Below are positions 49,035 through 62,732 of a stretch of DNA of 64,000 nt, piece after piece. Position 1 is the first letter of the stretch; every line of letters begins with the position of its first letter. A model generated the notes under the pieces. It saw only the letters and a list, made by a program, of their open reading frames with translations, did not search any database and was not told the origin of the DNA. Both the position numbers and the translations under genes were made by a program. Source of the stretch: Amoebidium appalachense (lineage: Eukaryota > Ichthyosporea); NCBI GenBank assembly GCA_963693365.1, contig CAVNZM010000015.1, forward strand, positions 1-64,000, written 5' to 3'.

Positions 49035-49579
49035 CGCGCGCGCACACACATACACACACTTATTCCCTCGTGCACACACACACAAACACACGCACTACTA
49101 TACGCACGCACGAACACACACACCCAGATACACACACACGACACAGAGACACACAGACACACGACACACAGAGACACACATGACGCACACCTCAATACCA
49201 AATTCACGGTTACTCAATTATCTGTACAGCCGGCGGCCTTCCAATACAAATCACTTTGGGGATTTACTGACCGTACACTATCGGGAGAACCCCCCTCCCC
49301 TCCCTCCATCCCCCCTCCATCCCCCCCCCCCCCTACCCCCCCCCCTCCCCCCTCCCCCCTCCCTCCCCCTCCTCCCTGGCTCGTGTTAGTGAGCATGGGC
49401 TTTGCTTGCTTTGCATTAATTCTCTCCAAGTGTGCTTTTTTTATAAATTTGCACTGTGCACTGACCATCGTGGATATATCGATGTCTATTTCTTCCCCAA
49501 CGTACATTGTAGCCCCCCTCCCCGGCCTCCCCCCCCCCCCCCCCCCCCCCCCCGGGCCCCGGGGTTTCGATATCATCCT

Positions 49580-49609
<30 letters not shown>
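46869..49609. other. Spacer, no supported gene
   Basis: G-tracts at 46890-46905, 46976-46999, 47150-47172 and 48731-48772; C-tracts at 48936-48951, 49320-49360 and 49530-49553; (CA)n at 48985-49032. The island 47350-48470 is tract-free. ORFs there (47446-47643 plus; 48168-48404 plus) have no recognisable domain. A minus ORF near 49380-49505 (GEEIDIDISTMVSAQCKF) is ordinary in composition but lacks paired splice sites. Confidence 0.45.
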
Positions 49610-49623
<14 letters not shown>

Positions 49624-49925
49624 CACCCCGGCACATTCTTTCACATTGCTCTGTGCATTCTCTGTATATCCCCATCTGTTTCACAATAACTGTACAGTGC
49701 ACACACGTACACATACAGAATAGACTCGTACACGTGACACACGTGTTGCCGAGAATGATTTAGTATCCCCCCCCCAAAAAAAAAACCCCGTTCCATTCTT
49801 TTGTATTCCTCCGTGTGTTCTCTGTATAACCCCATCTGCTTCACGTTATCTGTACACATGCACACATGCGCACACATATAGAACATAATAGTACAAATAA
49901 CACACGTGTTGTCATGAATGATTTG

Positions 49926-49928
<3 letters not shown>
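49610..49928 (+). repeat. Tandem duplication, period about 165 bp
   Basis: Two diverged units, about 49614-49766 and 49785-49928, share an A-run, CATTCTTT, TTCTCTGTATA, CCCCATCTG(T/C)TTCAC, ACACACGTGTTG and GAATGATTT(A/G)GT. Each is bounded by a C-tract. The unit also appears in minus-strand ORFs as a repeated peptide, which is not evidence of a gene. Confidence 0.8.
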
Positions 49929-49963
<35 letters not shown>

Positions 49964-50108
49964 CACCTTCTCGGTGTATGCCTGCACCCTGTTGGCCAAC
50001 ATTTACATATTAAGGGTATGTATGTGCGGCCGTACAAGTTCTTACACATTCACCTTTGCACATAGGTCTTCCTCTCGCACGGCGGCCCGAGCCCACCGTT
50101 CCTCCAAC

Positions 50109-51240
50109 ATGGCCTGTAACACCGGCGCCAACGCAGGCCGCGGAAGGGCTCCAGGGCCCCAGGGCCCCGCGGTCCCAGGGCAGCAGGGGTTTGCCATGCT
50201 GGGGGGGCTGGAGATGTGCCTGGACATAAACGCGGGCTTTGGCTCAGCAGGGCAGCAGGGTGGCCTGGACATGAACATGGACATGGGCTTCGGCACGCAG
50301 CAAGGCCAGCAGGCTTTCGGGGCAAGCACGGGTATGTGCATGGGCTTTGGTCAGCAAGGAATAAACCCCCATATGCCAGCGGGGATGAATGTGGGCTTGG
50401 GCCAGCAGGCCTGCGGAGCCAACATGGGCATGGACATCGGCATGGGAATGATGGGCATGGGCACGGGCATGATTGGCCAGCAGCAGCCCACCGCGGGCTT
50501 CATGTCGAACATGTCTGGTCAGCTACCGTTCCTACAGGGCAACGGTGGCATGTCCCAGACAATGGCTCAGCCATTGGGTCAGCAGACAATCCAGTTTAAC
50601 GGCGGGTTTGTAAGCCAGCAGCAGCCCATCGCCGGCTTCATGTCAAACATGTCCGGTCAGCTACCGTGTCAACATGGCAACGGCTGCATGTCCCAGCCAA
50701 TGGCCCAGCCATTGGGTCAGCAGACAAATCAGCACAGCGGCGGGTTTGTAGGCCAGCAGCCCATGGCCAGCCTGCAGCGGTGCAACCAGCCACAGCCCCG
50801 GCCTAGCTTGCAGCAGCAGCAGGCCGCTGTGTCCCAGCAGCCTCTACAGCAACAACTACAGCCTTTGGGCCAGCCTGCCCTACAGCCTCAGCCCGGTCAG
50901 CAAGTGCTTCAGCCCCAGCCCATGCTACCTATGCTGCATTTGCATCTTGAGCCACTTGAACAAGGCCAGGTGCAAGGCAACCAGGGTGAGGGTGAGGGGG
51001 ATGAAGAGGTTGAGGGAGGTGAGGGACGTGAAGGAGAGGGGAGGTGCGAGGACGAGGATATGGAGGAGGTCAACGGGATAGAGTAAGACCCTGGGAATAA
51101 CCAGAGACTAATGTAAAGAGCCGCACTTGTGTTATCATACTGACGTCTAAGTGTGGCACAGGTTGCACCCGTATTTGTCAAAAGCTAACTTTTCTTTTCT
51201 TTCTGCATAGCGCAAGCTGGAGGAGGTGTTTGGGGGGTAA
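50109..51240 (+). CDS. Gln/Met/Gly-rich low-complexity protein with acidic C-terminus
   Basis: The function is not recognised. The start chosen is the ATG at 50109 (AACATGGCC, a strong initiation context). A CACATAG splice-like acceptor sits 45 bases upstream, so a 5' UTR exon is likely. Residues 1-130 are Gly/Gln/Met-rich with repeated FGQQG- and MDMG-like motifs. A block of about 45 residues follows twice in tandem (GFMSNMSGQLP ... MAQPLGQQT ... GGFV), then a Gln/Pro-rich stretch, then an acidic tail (GEGDEEVEGGEG). The frame stays open to a stop at 51084-51086 (325 aa). Alternatively, a donor at 51069 (GAGGAG|GTCAAC) joins CATAG|CGC at 51211 in frame, giving RKLEEVFGG and a stop at 51240 (329 aa). 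An AATAAA lies at 51511. The prion-like composition would suit an RNA-granule, transcription or endocytic adaptor protein, but nothing decides this. Confidence 0.65.
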
Positions 51241-51599
51241 AAACGAGCCCATGTACAGAAACACACTCGTGTCCTTTCAGCAATATATAGATGTTGGCCA
51301 TATTGCAACTGTTTTTCGTTAATTTGAAATTTAGCTTAGAAGCTGAATTATCGGCCCGGGCCATTTCGGTTCGGACGTTTGTATAGGTGAAACAACCCCA
51401 GAACTGGATGTTATTGTTACGTTACAGAATGCCACGTCTACTGGCCATGTATACAGGAAAATGCAGTTTTACACCTTGATTTTATCTTACAACGGCTCCT
51501 GAGTTGTGTAAATAAACACATTTTATTGCACACTGACATGTGACGATGTAAGCACACAAACCCCACACGTACAGATAATGTGGGAAGGAATGTTTTTTT

Positions 51600-53030
51600 T
51601 TTTGTGGAGCCTCTAAGGACATACACATATGCACACATGTACACATACCCACACACGCACACATATACACATACCCACACACGCACGCATACACACACAC
51701 ATACACAGGCACACTCTCACACACGTGTGCCCAGTCACAAGCGGGGGCATAGCCCCCCCCCCCCCCCCACAGCAGGCCACCCACCCACCCACTCAATGCA
51801 TACACACCCACATCCACCCACATATGCCCCCACCCACCCACCCACCCAGGTGGCTAGCCAGCCAGACAGCCACCCATCCCCCCCCCCCACCCCCCAACCC
51901 AACCCACATTCACACAGGTGCAAACACAAACACTCGCACATTTACACACATTTGTGCACTCATACGCACACATAAACCCACCCACTCACAAATGCACATC
52001 ACACCCAATCAATCCACCCACTCACCTACCCACCCACCCAGCGAGCCAGCCAGCCAGCAAGCCACCTACCCACCCATACACACATACACGCACACATGCC
52101 AACATGCATATATGCACACGTGCACCCACCTACCCATATACGCACACACACCCACACACACACATCCACCCTGCACCCACATATGGGCAGATAGGCACCC
52201 ATGCACACGTGTACACGGGTCCAAAAGCACATGTGCACACACTCACCCACACACACACACAGACACATAGGCAAACACAGACACACATACACACACATAC
52301 ATACACACATACACACACATACGGAACACGGCACATGGCACACGACAAACACACACTGTGGAACACACAAATGCACATGAACATGCACATGCACACACAC
52401 ACAGACACACAGACAGACAGACATACACAGACACACACACAGGCACACGCATACATACACATGGAACACGACACACGGCACACGACACATACACAGAGTA
52501 GCAGTGCCATGTGTGTGGGTGGGTTAAAGACGTGTTGTTGTTGTGTATGTGTGTGTCTGTGGGTGTGTGTGTCTGTGTGTGTCTGTGTGTGTGTCTGTGT
52601 GTGTAGGTCTGGGCGGGTGGGCGGGTGGGTGGGTGGGTGGGCGGAGGGTGCGTGTGTGTGTGTGCGTGCGTGCGTGCATGCGTGGGTGGGTGGGTGGGTG
52701 GGTGGGGTGGGTGTGTGTGTGTGTAGTGTGTGTGTGTGCGTGGGTGGGTGGGTGGGTGGGTGGGGTGGGTGTGTGTGTGTGTGCGTTTCTGTGTGTTTCT
52801 GTGTGTATTTGTCTGTGTGTGTGTGTGTGTGTGTCTGTGTGTGTAGGTCTGGGCGGGTGGGTGGGTGGGTGGGCGGAGGGTGTGTGTGTGTGTGCATGCG
52901 TGCGTGGGTGGGTGGGTGGGTGGGTGGGTGGGGTGGGTGTGTATGTTTGTGTGTGCGGTCACGGTGTTTAGCTGAGGAGGAGAGGTTATATTGGGTGTTT
53001 GTGTGTGTTCGTGTGTTTGTGCAAACGACT

Positions 53031-53066
<36 letters not shown>

Positions 53067-53555
53067 AGAATAGCAGTGCCATGTGTGTGGGTGGATTAAA
53101 GACGTGTTGTTGTTGTATGTATGTGTGTGTCTGTGTCTGTGTCTGTATGTGTGTTGTGGGTGTGTGTGTCTGTGTGTGTATGCGTCTGTGTGTGTGTGTG
53201 TCTGTGTGTGTAGGTCTGGGGTGGGTGGGTGGGTGGGTGGGGGGGGTGAACAGAGTAGCAGTCATGGTGTGGGTGGGTTAAAGACGTGTTGTTGTTGTTG
53301 TGTGTATGTGACTGTGTGCGTCTGTGTGTGTGTCTGTGTGTGTAGGTCTGGGTGGGTGGGTGGGTGGGCGGTTGGGCGGAGGGTGCGTGTGTGTGTGCGT
53401 GCGTGCATGCATGCGTGCGAGCGTGGGTGGGTGGGTGGGTGGGGTGTGTGTGTGTGTGTGTGTGTGTGTTTGTGCGGTCACGGTGGTTAGCTGAGGAGGA
53501 GAGGTTATATTGGGTGTTTGTATGTGTTCGTGTGTTTGTGCATGCGATTGGGGGG

Positions 53556-53596
<41 letters not shown>

Positions 53597-53600
53597 AAAG
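51600..53600. repeat. CA/CCCA-rich arm facing a TG/GGGT-rich arm, with tandem repeats
   Basis: From 51610 to 52495 the plus strand is CA- and CCCA-rich. From about 52510 to 53545 it is TG- and GGGT-rich. The right part contains a repeated unit with GTGGGTGGGTTAAAGACGTG and TTGTTGTTG at about 52516, 53086 (variant) and 53267. Internal units of (GGGT)n, GTAGGTCTGGG and GTCACGGTG.TTAGCTGAGG also repeat. A G-tract runs 53032-53064. ORFs here (HTHTH, CVCVC, GGWVGG) are repeat translations. Confidence 0.85.
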
Positions 53601-54050
53601 GCGGTGGGTTAAAGTCAAGACCCAGGGAGACACATGCGTGAGGGAGTGAGGATTAGTGCTAATGCAATGTATGTGTGGGTGTGTGTATGTGTGCGTGTGG
53701 GTGTGTGGGTGTGTGCATGTGTGTGGGTGTCTGCAAGTGCGTATGAGTAGGTGTACGTAAGCGTATGTGTGTTCGTGTGTGCATGCCGCTGCACTGCTGC
53801 CCATTGGATTTTTTATTTTGGGGGGGGGGGGGGGGGGGGGAGGGGGGGCAGAAAGGCGGTGGGTGAAAGTCAAGACCCAGGGAGACACATGCGTGAGGGA
53901 GTGAGGATTAGTGCTGATGCAATGTATGTGTGGGTGTGGGTGTCTGCAAGTGCGTATGAGTAGGTATTCGTAAGCGTGTGTGTGTGTTCGTGTGTGCATG
54001 CCGCTGGATTGCTGCCCATTGGATTTTTTTTTGGGGGGGGGGGGTAATAG
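53552..54050 (+). repeat. Tandem duplication of about 250 bp with G-tracts
   Basis: Two units start after G-tracts at 53560-53593 and 53820-53848. Both carry GCAGAAAGGCGGTGGGT, AAGTCAAGACCCAGGGAGAC, ACATGCGTGAGGGAGTGAGG, TG-rich DNA and GCATGCCGCTG..CTGCCC followed by ATTGGATTTTT. Copy 2 is shorter in its TG part. Confidence 0.9.
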
Positions 54051-54340
54051 GGGAGGCACGAATAAAAAGACAGACAAACGTATGCTTCACTTATTTTACT
54101 TGGAGCGTGTACACGTACTGTCCGAGCTTCCGCTTATTTTCCATTCGCATGTCTATACAACCCCATCACAGGCAGATATATAAAAACGGTTCATACATAT
54201 GTACAAGCAAAACACAATCATTCATTCTAGACAATTGCATTCGAATACAAACACGTCTACGTCTCCCAATCTATACCCCCAACCCCCACAACACCAAAGA
54301 AAAGCCCATAGACGTTTAACCGTTTTAGCAACAGGGTGAT

Positions 54341-56633
54341 TCAATTCAGACGGACCAATCTGGATGTGCGCACATTTTTTTTACATCTCTCGAGATACTC
54401 GAAAACCACAATGCCATCCCTGGTGGCCTTATTGAGAACGGACGCTCTCGTACTTTCGCTCACTGGGCCGCCCGTATTTCCCTCGAAAAAGACAAGGACG
54501 GCACCAACCGTGATGCCGTACCTTTTCCTCAAACTATCTCGGTAGCGATCAGCCTTGAAGAGTCCATCACCAGGTTCCTGCCAGTCCTTGATCTCGACCA
54601 CTATTTTACGGAATAAATTCACCAAATCCGCTTCCGGTGGCTTCTTACCGACCGTGAACTCGTCCGGATTAGACATCCGTGTGTGGGTACCAGGACCCAA
54701 CCCATCATGGACAAACCAGGAGACGGTTTCATGCTTGGTGGTGCATTCAAGCACTATTTCCCGGCTTTTAGAGGCAGGAGCCGTGGGGACACTTTCAGTC
54801 TCCCGTTTTGGTCTGCCGCCGTAGATATCAGCCACGGAGGCAAACTGTTGGAGGCACTCGGCGGCCCCCGACAGTATAGTTGACGTGAAGCTTTTGACGT
54901 TCACGACTCCCTTCCCTGCTACTCCTGGACAGCCGCATGGCACTTTTCCATTATTTTCCAGCATGCACATGGAACATGCGGAAGCTCCGCACACGCAAAA
55001 GTTGGTGGATAGATGCCCACATGCACCTTCAAGGAGACGTGCCATATCAAGAGCGTGGCGCTGCAGGTGAGGGGTGTCAGATTGCTCGCATTCAAATAGA
55101 ATTTACGACTATTCTGTTTGCATAGGTTAATGTCCACCTATTCTCACCGCCCAAAAATTTGCACACAGTTGGGATATGCTCATTGGTCGAGGATTTAGTA
55201 CTAGAAGAAGAGTTATCACTGCCTGACTCTAAACAAGGTCATCTGTCGTACATTTACAGCTTCTCTTCTCCGCTGAGCGATTTGTTCTTATGTGAGCGGG
55301 GAACATGCACATCTTATTTTTCTTGGTTCCGTTTTTTTGGGGTGGGTGGGTGGGTGTGTGGGGGGTGGGCGAAGGAGAATCTTACATACCTCTGTTATGG
55401 GGACAGTTTCCAACGGTGTGTCTGGATCGAAAAATTCGCGCGCATATGCACAAAGCGCTGTCAGAACGCTCGGGAACCAACCCAGGCATTTAGAGTATTC
55501 GGTTTCACAGCATGGAGCCGTTGCCGGCGTATCTTTGCCCAGTAGCTTATCTTTACATATGCCACAAAAAGCCATATGTAAGCATCCGCGCATGAAGTAA
55601 AGGGTAGCGTCAATAGCCCCGCACAGGCCACATGTGATCTCTATCAAAGCACGCGTCGAGGCCTGTTAAATTGTGGGGGGTGAGACGGATTCATACAAAC
55701 ACGAATCTTAGTTTAGTAGAAGGTAGTAGATAGTGTCCTTTCGTTCTGTCATTCCCGCTTACCCCACTCACTAACACTCACAAATAAGTCAAAGTCATTA
55801 TCCCACCCACTTACCCCACTCACAAACACTCTTAATAAGGTCAAAATCATTATCCCCACCCACTTACCCCACTCACTAACACTCATAATAAGGCCAAATT
55901 CATTATCTCCACCCACTTACCTCATTCACTAACACTCATAATAAGGTCATATTCATTATCCCCATAATAAGGTCCAGTTCATTATCCCCAGCAACTTACC
56001 CCACTCACTAACACTCATAATAAAGTCAAAGTCATTATCCCCACCCACTAACACTCATAATCGAGTCAAAGTCATTATCCCCACTTACCCCACTCACGAA
56101 CACTCATAATAAGGTCAAATTCATTATCCCCACCCACTTACCCCACTCACTAACACTCGTAGTTAAATCAAAGTCATTATCCCCCACCCACTTACCCCAC
56201 TCACTAACGAGTTTAGTAAAAGTCATTATCCCTTTCTAAAAAGGTGTGTTTTTCTTCTTCTTTTTTTTTGGGGAGGGGGTAGGGGGGGGGGGGGATCGTA
56301 GGCTATTATAAGACACAGTTTTAAAAAGGAAGGGGTGATAGTTAAGATTTGAATGTTATTATCCAAAGTCTGAAATACGAGTTTCGACAGTGTTTTTAAA
56401 ATCTGTAATTTCTACTTACCCCACTCACTAACACTCACAGTTAAGTTTAGGCTAACATCGGTTAAGTTCAAGTCAACATCCCCTTCTAAAAAAGGGGTGC
56501 ATTTTCCTTTTTTTATTAAAATCAAATCCTGCATTGCTGCATCATCCGTGACTACCTCTCGTGCCGTTATTTAAGGCTCTGATTCGTGTATGTGTGTGAC
56601 ATAATCAAAAGCGAGGAAGAATGTAGAAGACCT

Positions 56634-56671
<38 letters not shown>

Positions 56672-57238
56672 GGGTAAAAAAACGGGAAACAACAAGTTAG
56701 AAAATGCTCAAAATGGAATAAGATTCATGCGAAGGGGGAAAGTAAAAGGAAAATGCTCAAAATGGAATAAGAATCATGCGAAGGGGGAAAGTGAAAGAAA
56801 CAAGTAAACAAAGCATCGAAATGAAGATGGATGCCTTAACGAATGCAAGACAAATGAAGATCACTGCAAACAGAGAAAGGAAAAGAGCAAAAATAGGAGG
56901 TTGGGGGGGGGTCGATGCACTTACAAGGCCTTCACCAGTCACAGGTACTACATCTCTTGGGCCACTTGTAACTCACTTACCTACAGGAAAGGAGGAGAAA
57001 AGGGAAACAATACCATGAAAAAAACAACCCCTCGAAAAGGGGGAAAGAGGAAAGATAGAGAGGGGGGGGGGGGGGGGGGGCACGACCCTTCTGGGAAAGC
57101 GCTCCCCCGAGGCCATCACGGTGCGCTCCCTGCTACCTCGCGTGGCATAATTGCAGGGAGGACACAGCTCCGGGAAGAGGAAGAAAGCGAGACAATATGC
57201 ATGAAAACGACCCATCGAAAAGTGGGAAAGGGGAAGGA

Positions 57239-57282
<44 letters not shown>

Positions 57283-60200
57283 GACCCTTCTGGGAAAGCG
57301 CTCCCCCGAGACCATCACGGTGTGCTCCTTGCTACCTCTGGGCCTAATCGCAGAGAGGACACAGTTCCGGGAGGAGGAAGAAAGGGAGACAATATGCATG
57401 AAAACGACCCATAGAAAGAGGGGGGGGGGGGGAAGGGGGAAAGGGGAAAGAGAGGGGGGAGGGGGGGGGGGGGCGCGACCCTTCTGGGAAAGTGCTCCCC
57501 CTAGACCATCACGGTGTGCTCCTTGCTACCTCTGGGCCTAATCGCAGAGAGGACACAGCTCCGGGAGGAGGAAGAAAGGGAGACAATATGCATGAAAACG
57601 ATCCATAGAAAGAGGGGGGGGGGGAAGGGGGAAAGGGGAAAGAGAGGGGGGGGGGGGGGGGGGGGCACGACCCTTCTGGGAAAGCGCTCCTCCGAGACCA
57701 TCACGGTGTGCTCCTTGCTACCTCTGGGCATAATCGCAGAGAGGACACACCTCCGGGAGGAGGAAAAAAGGGAGACAATATGCATGAAAAAGACCCATAG
57801 AAAGAGGGGGGGGGGGGAGGGGGGGCACGACCCTTCTGGGAAAGCGCTCCCCCAAGGCCATCACGGTGCGCTCCCTGCTACCTCGCATGGCATAATCGCA
57901 GAGAGGACACAGCTCCGGGAAGAGGAAGAAAGGGAGACTATATGCATGAAAACGACCCGTCGAAAAGGGGGAAAGGGGAAAGAGAGAGGAAGGTGGGGGG
58001 GGCACGACCCTTCTGGGAAAGCGCTCCCCCAAGGCCATCACGGTGCGCTCCCTGCTACCTTGCGTGGCATAATTGCAGAGAGGACAAAGCTCCGGGAAGA
58101 GGAAGAAAGGGGAGACAATATGCATGAAAACGACCCACCAAAAGGGGGGAAAGGGGGGAAGAGAGAGAGAGAGGGGGGGGGGGGGGGCAAATTGCATATT
58201 GTGAAACAGGAGAGGGTGGATAAGCCACGACTTGAGCAAACCATCCAGGGTATATTAACTGGTTAAATTAAGTAGTTCAACAAACAAGACAAATAAACCC
58301 CATGGTAAAGACGAACTGTCGATGAAGAAATCAATGGAAATGGGAGAAAAATGAATAAGCTCTCAGACGAAATTGAAATGCTATGATTAACGTAAAAATT
58401 CCAACTCAAACAAGAAAAACGTCCCACCCCTACCCACCTGTGAATTTTTGGCGGCGACACGTCTTTGGTAGTTCCTGCGTAGCTGTGCATTCAATGCTTG
58501 GTTTGGACCCAACTTGTCCCGATCAGACTTTGGAATGGTAGTCATTTTCACGTCACGACACAGATTAGTCAGTGCCTGTACGAAAAGCACGTAAGTATCA
58601 TAACTTCCCCCAATACCATCCGATGGGCACCCACTCTCCCTCACATAAGCACGGGGAAAACGACAAAGACAGCCATAGAACGTTGAAAAGAGGGCGCTTT
58701 TGCAAGGATATGCGGGGCCATGATTCTGTGGCTGGCTGGTAATGATGGGACGGTTTCGTATAATCTGACCAATACCACCCCCCTCCCCCCCTCTTCCTGC
58801 TACATCAATTTCCCATGTGGAGTAACTGCACATCACAGGGACCAGTTGAATGTCAACAGATTTCTTTTTGCTTTATAGTACAGCATGCATTTGAACGACG
58901 ATGATGGGGAAAAGGGAAGTGTAGATGAGAAAGGGAGACCAAAATCAGAGTACTAAGGCTTAAACTTGACGTACTTGCAGTCCTTTTGCGTTGCTTCCTG
59001 TGTGAGTGCGTTTGCCTCCTCCTGACGCTGATCTTCGTATTGGGCTTTCAGCCTCTTTGACTCCTTCATTACCTCGTCCTCATGCACGTCGTCGAGCAAC
59101 TGTAAAAAGTGTAAGCATCACATTGAAAACCCATGACAAATACACAACGTGGGCTGGGGCGAGAGTGAGTGCACGGAAGGGTCACTCTCATTCAGCATGC
59201 ACACTCGCATACATCCATGCCTACACACTCACCCACACCCATATACTACACATGCACACCCATATACTACACAATCAGCACATACACTCTCACACATTCA
59301 CTCCCATACACTACATAATCAGCACGCACACTCGCATACATGCACGCACGCCTATATCAAAACCATGAGCCTATGCCAAACCCGAAACCGTGCATTGTAG
59401 GCTGTAGGATATACACCGTGGACATTGTTCTCATATCTAACATACTAAACATAACAAACACTTAACATACACAGACACCTAGGCATACACATGTGCAAAC
59501 CATACGAATGAAAGAGCATGCATGTTGACATAAGACTTCACCCTTAATATCGACATACCTGCACAGCCTTTTCGGTATTATCCTGCTCAAGTGCGTCTGG
59601 ATATGGGGGGTTGAGTGCAGCCGCGCATGTGCACGGCCTCTTCACTCCGCGGGGGGAATAAGACGGTGGCGGCAAGGATGCCTGCACCAGCGCTTCCTGT
59701 GTTTACGAAAGTGTTAATTAAACAAACGGTCCTTGGCGTATGCGCACGGTATGTGCAAGCCCGGCTAAGTCCGGCTACATGTACCCAATTTACGGCCTGC
59801 TACATCTGGTCTATGACCGTCAAAATGGGTGATGAGTGTGTGAGTGCACATTTTGTTGTGTGTATTTAACGTGTGTGTATGCATGCATATGCTCTGTACG
59901 TTTGTGTGAATGTGCACCTGAAGTGTAATTTGCATGCACGTGTGTGCTTTGTATGTTTATGAGAGGATGTGTGGTGTGTGTATGCATGCATGTACACGTG
60001 TGCCTTTTGCATGCTTTGAATGCATATGTTTTGGTACGTGATGGTCTTTCTGTCGATGTATGTGCGTTTGTGCTGGCGTTTGGCATAAATGTTTGGGCTT
60101 GTCTTGTTTTTTTTGTCTCCCTAAAACTATCGTATGGGCCTTGTGATATGTGTGAGCTTTTTGGCCATTAGACTCTTACGTTCCCGGAAGAAGTGGTGCA

Positions 60201-60597
60201 GTTGTTGTTGACAGCAACAGGGCGTTATTTGTTTTGTAGCTACGACTAGTGTTTTGTGTTAGGAAGCGGAAAAAAGCACAACAAACTTATCGAAGAATCA
60301 ATGCACTTACATATGGAAAGAAGTCTCTGACGCATAACACGCACATGCACACGCACACGCATGCCCATTTCAGATACAAGCAAATGCCACAAGAGACATG
60401 AAAAAGAACCATTTAGGAGGAGGAGAAAATTTATACTGACCAAAATAAAAAAAAAAGACCGGGTCGTATGTATACAAGGCACGAACTGAGCGTGAAAAAA
60501 AAGGTTCACTTACATCTTTTTGTACTTCCGGGACACTCCGGCACACGTCCCCGAAGCTGGGGGGAGGTAAGGAACGCACTGACGAATTCATAGCCAT
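54341..60597 (-). CDS. Unrecognised six-exon protein with a RING-like and a second Cys/His cluster
   Basis: I do not recognise this protein. Six minus-strand exons join in frame: 60514-60597, 59559-59696, 58975-59099, 58438-58825, 55390-55662 and 54341-55060, with GT-AG junctions throughout (phases 0,0,2,0,0). They give 575 aa. The start is the ATG at 60597 (MAMNSS). Residues ~75-115 are charged and helix-like (EVMKESKRLKAQYEDQRQEE). Residues ~256-304 form a RING-like cluster: CGLC, GCLHMAFCGIC, then PCC and a further Cys. Residues ~350-380 form a second cluster: CGHLSTNFCVC, CSMC, PCGC. The remaining ~190 residues are globular-looking, with EIKDWQEPGDGLFKADRYR. A RING-type ubiquitin ligase is a reasonable guess, not shown. 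The 2.8-kb intron 4 is filled with two minisatellites. Confidence 0.75.
55740..56215 (-). repeat. Intronic minisatellite, unit about 55-60 bp
   Basis: About eight diverged units of CTTACCCCACTCACTAACAC, TCATAATAAGGTCAAA and TTCATTATCCCCACCCA (plus-strand reading) fill the 5' part of intron 4 in window coordinates. A relic of the same unit sits at 56416-56445. No G-tract is included. Confidence 0.9.
56216..57060. other. Intron sequence with one long G-tract
   Basis: The rest of intron 4 between its two minisatellites. It holds a G-tract at 56635-56670 and a local duplication of about 55 bp (AAAATGCTCAAAATGGAATA near 56701 and 56752). No exon is seen. Confidence 0.6.
57060..58195. repeat. Intronic minisatellite, unit about 165-195 bp, six copies
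   Basis: Six units contain CACGACCCTTCTGGGAAAGC (near 57080, 57278, 57472, 57666, 57825 and 58001), followed by GCTCCC, ATCACGGTG, GAGGACACA, a purine block and ATATGCATGAAAA, and each unit ends in a G-tract. Reading frames stay open across several units on both strands (up to 250 codons plus, 173 minus). The segment lies wholly inside intron 4 of the 54.3-60.6 kb gene. Confidence 0.92.
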
Positions 60598-61602
<1,005 letters not shown>

Positions 61603-62223
61603 ACCAACTGCGACGCATCGATAGGCGGCTAGAGCAGCTGTACCTTCATCTCCCACCCTCCGACTACTGCCGCCCACCTAAGGGTAAATCGATCGTCAGT
61701 CGTACCGGTTGGAAAGCCGCTACCTATCGCCATTTCCTTCACTACGGTGCTCTATATGTATTCTACGGTATATTCACCGCTGCCGACTATGAAATATGGC
61801 GAAACCTGTTCCTGGCTAGTCATCATTGGGCTAAGGACGATGTTACGTTGGAGGATCTAAAAATAGCAGACACACATTACGCCAAGTTCCTGGAACTACT
61901 TAAGCAAGAAGGATACTACGGTGAACAGCCGGACGGAAAACAAAAACCGCTCAAGCCCAACTATCACTATGCATCCCATTTTTCTAAATTCATTCGGCAA
62001 TTTGGGTCCTTCCGGAACTGGTGGTTGTTCTTTTATGAGCGCCTTAATGGCTTCCTCCGGAGCTTCGAAACCAACAACAAAGGTATGTACTGCCCAGCAC
62101 AAAGTGTGTTTGTGTTTGTGTGTGTGCGCGCATGTGTATGTGATTTAGAGTTGGGGGGGGGGGGGGGGGGGGGGGGGGGGAGAGAGGGGGAGAAGCGAGG
62201 GAGAGAGACAGAGAGAGGTGCGT

Positions 62224-62254
<31 letters not shown>

Positions 62255-62320
62255 GGGAGATCGAGACGAGAAAGGAGAAGAGAGAGGGAGAGAGAGAGGG
62301 AGAGAAAGAGAGAGAAAGAA

Positions 62321-62394
<74 letters not shown>

Positions 62395-62408
62395 GAAAGG
62401 TAGATAGG

Positions 62409-62440
<32 letters not shown>

Positions 62441-62653
62441 GTGGGTGTGTGTGTGGGGGGGGGGTTTGTTTTATCTGGTCGGAAACCACGGGGGGGGGGG
62501 GGGGGGGGGGGGGAGAAGGTGAAAGGGCAAGAATGAGAGAAGAAGAAAGGGAAGCAGGAAGAGAAGGAGGAGAAGGTTAGAGGAAGAAGGGGCCTGGATC
62601 GAGAAGGGGATGTAGGAAACATGCAGACGGGGGCACAACGGATGGATGGATGG

Positions 62654-62732
<79 letters not shown>

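Noticed and set aside
49214-49886. Minus-strand ORFs sharing a KQMG-YRE-TE peptide
   Set aside because: The shared peptide is the translation of a tandem DNA duplication (49610-49928) between C-tracts, with no splice pairing.
50042-50341. Minus-strand ORF with an LEERWARAAVREEDLCAK stretch and splice-like borders
   Set aside because: It is antisense to the longer Gln/Met-rich frame, whose codon pattern and internal repeat favour the plus strand; the minus reading is open mainly through composition.
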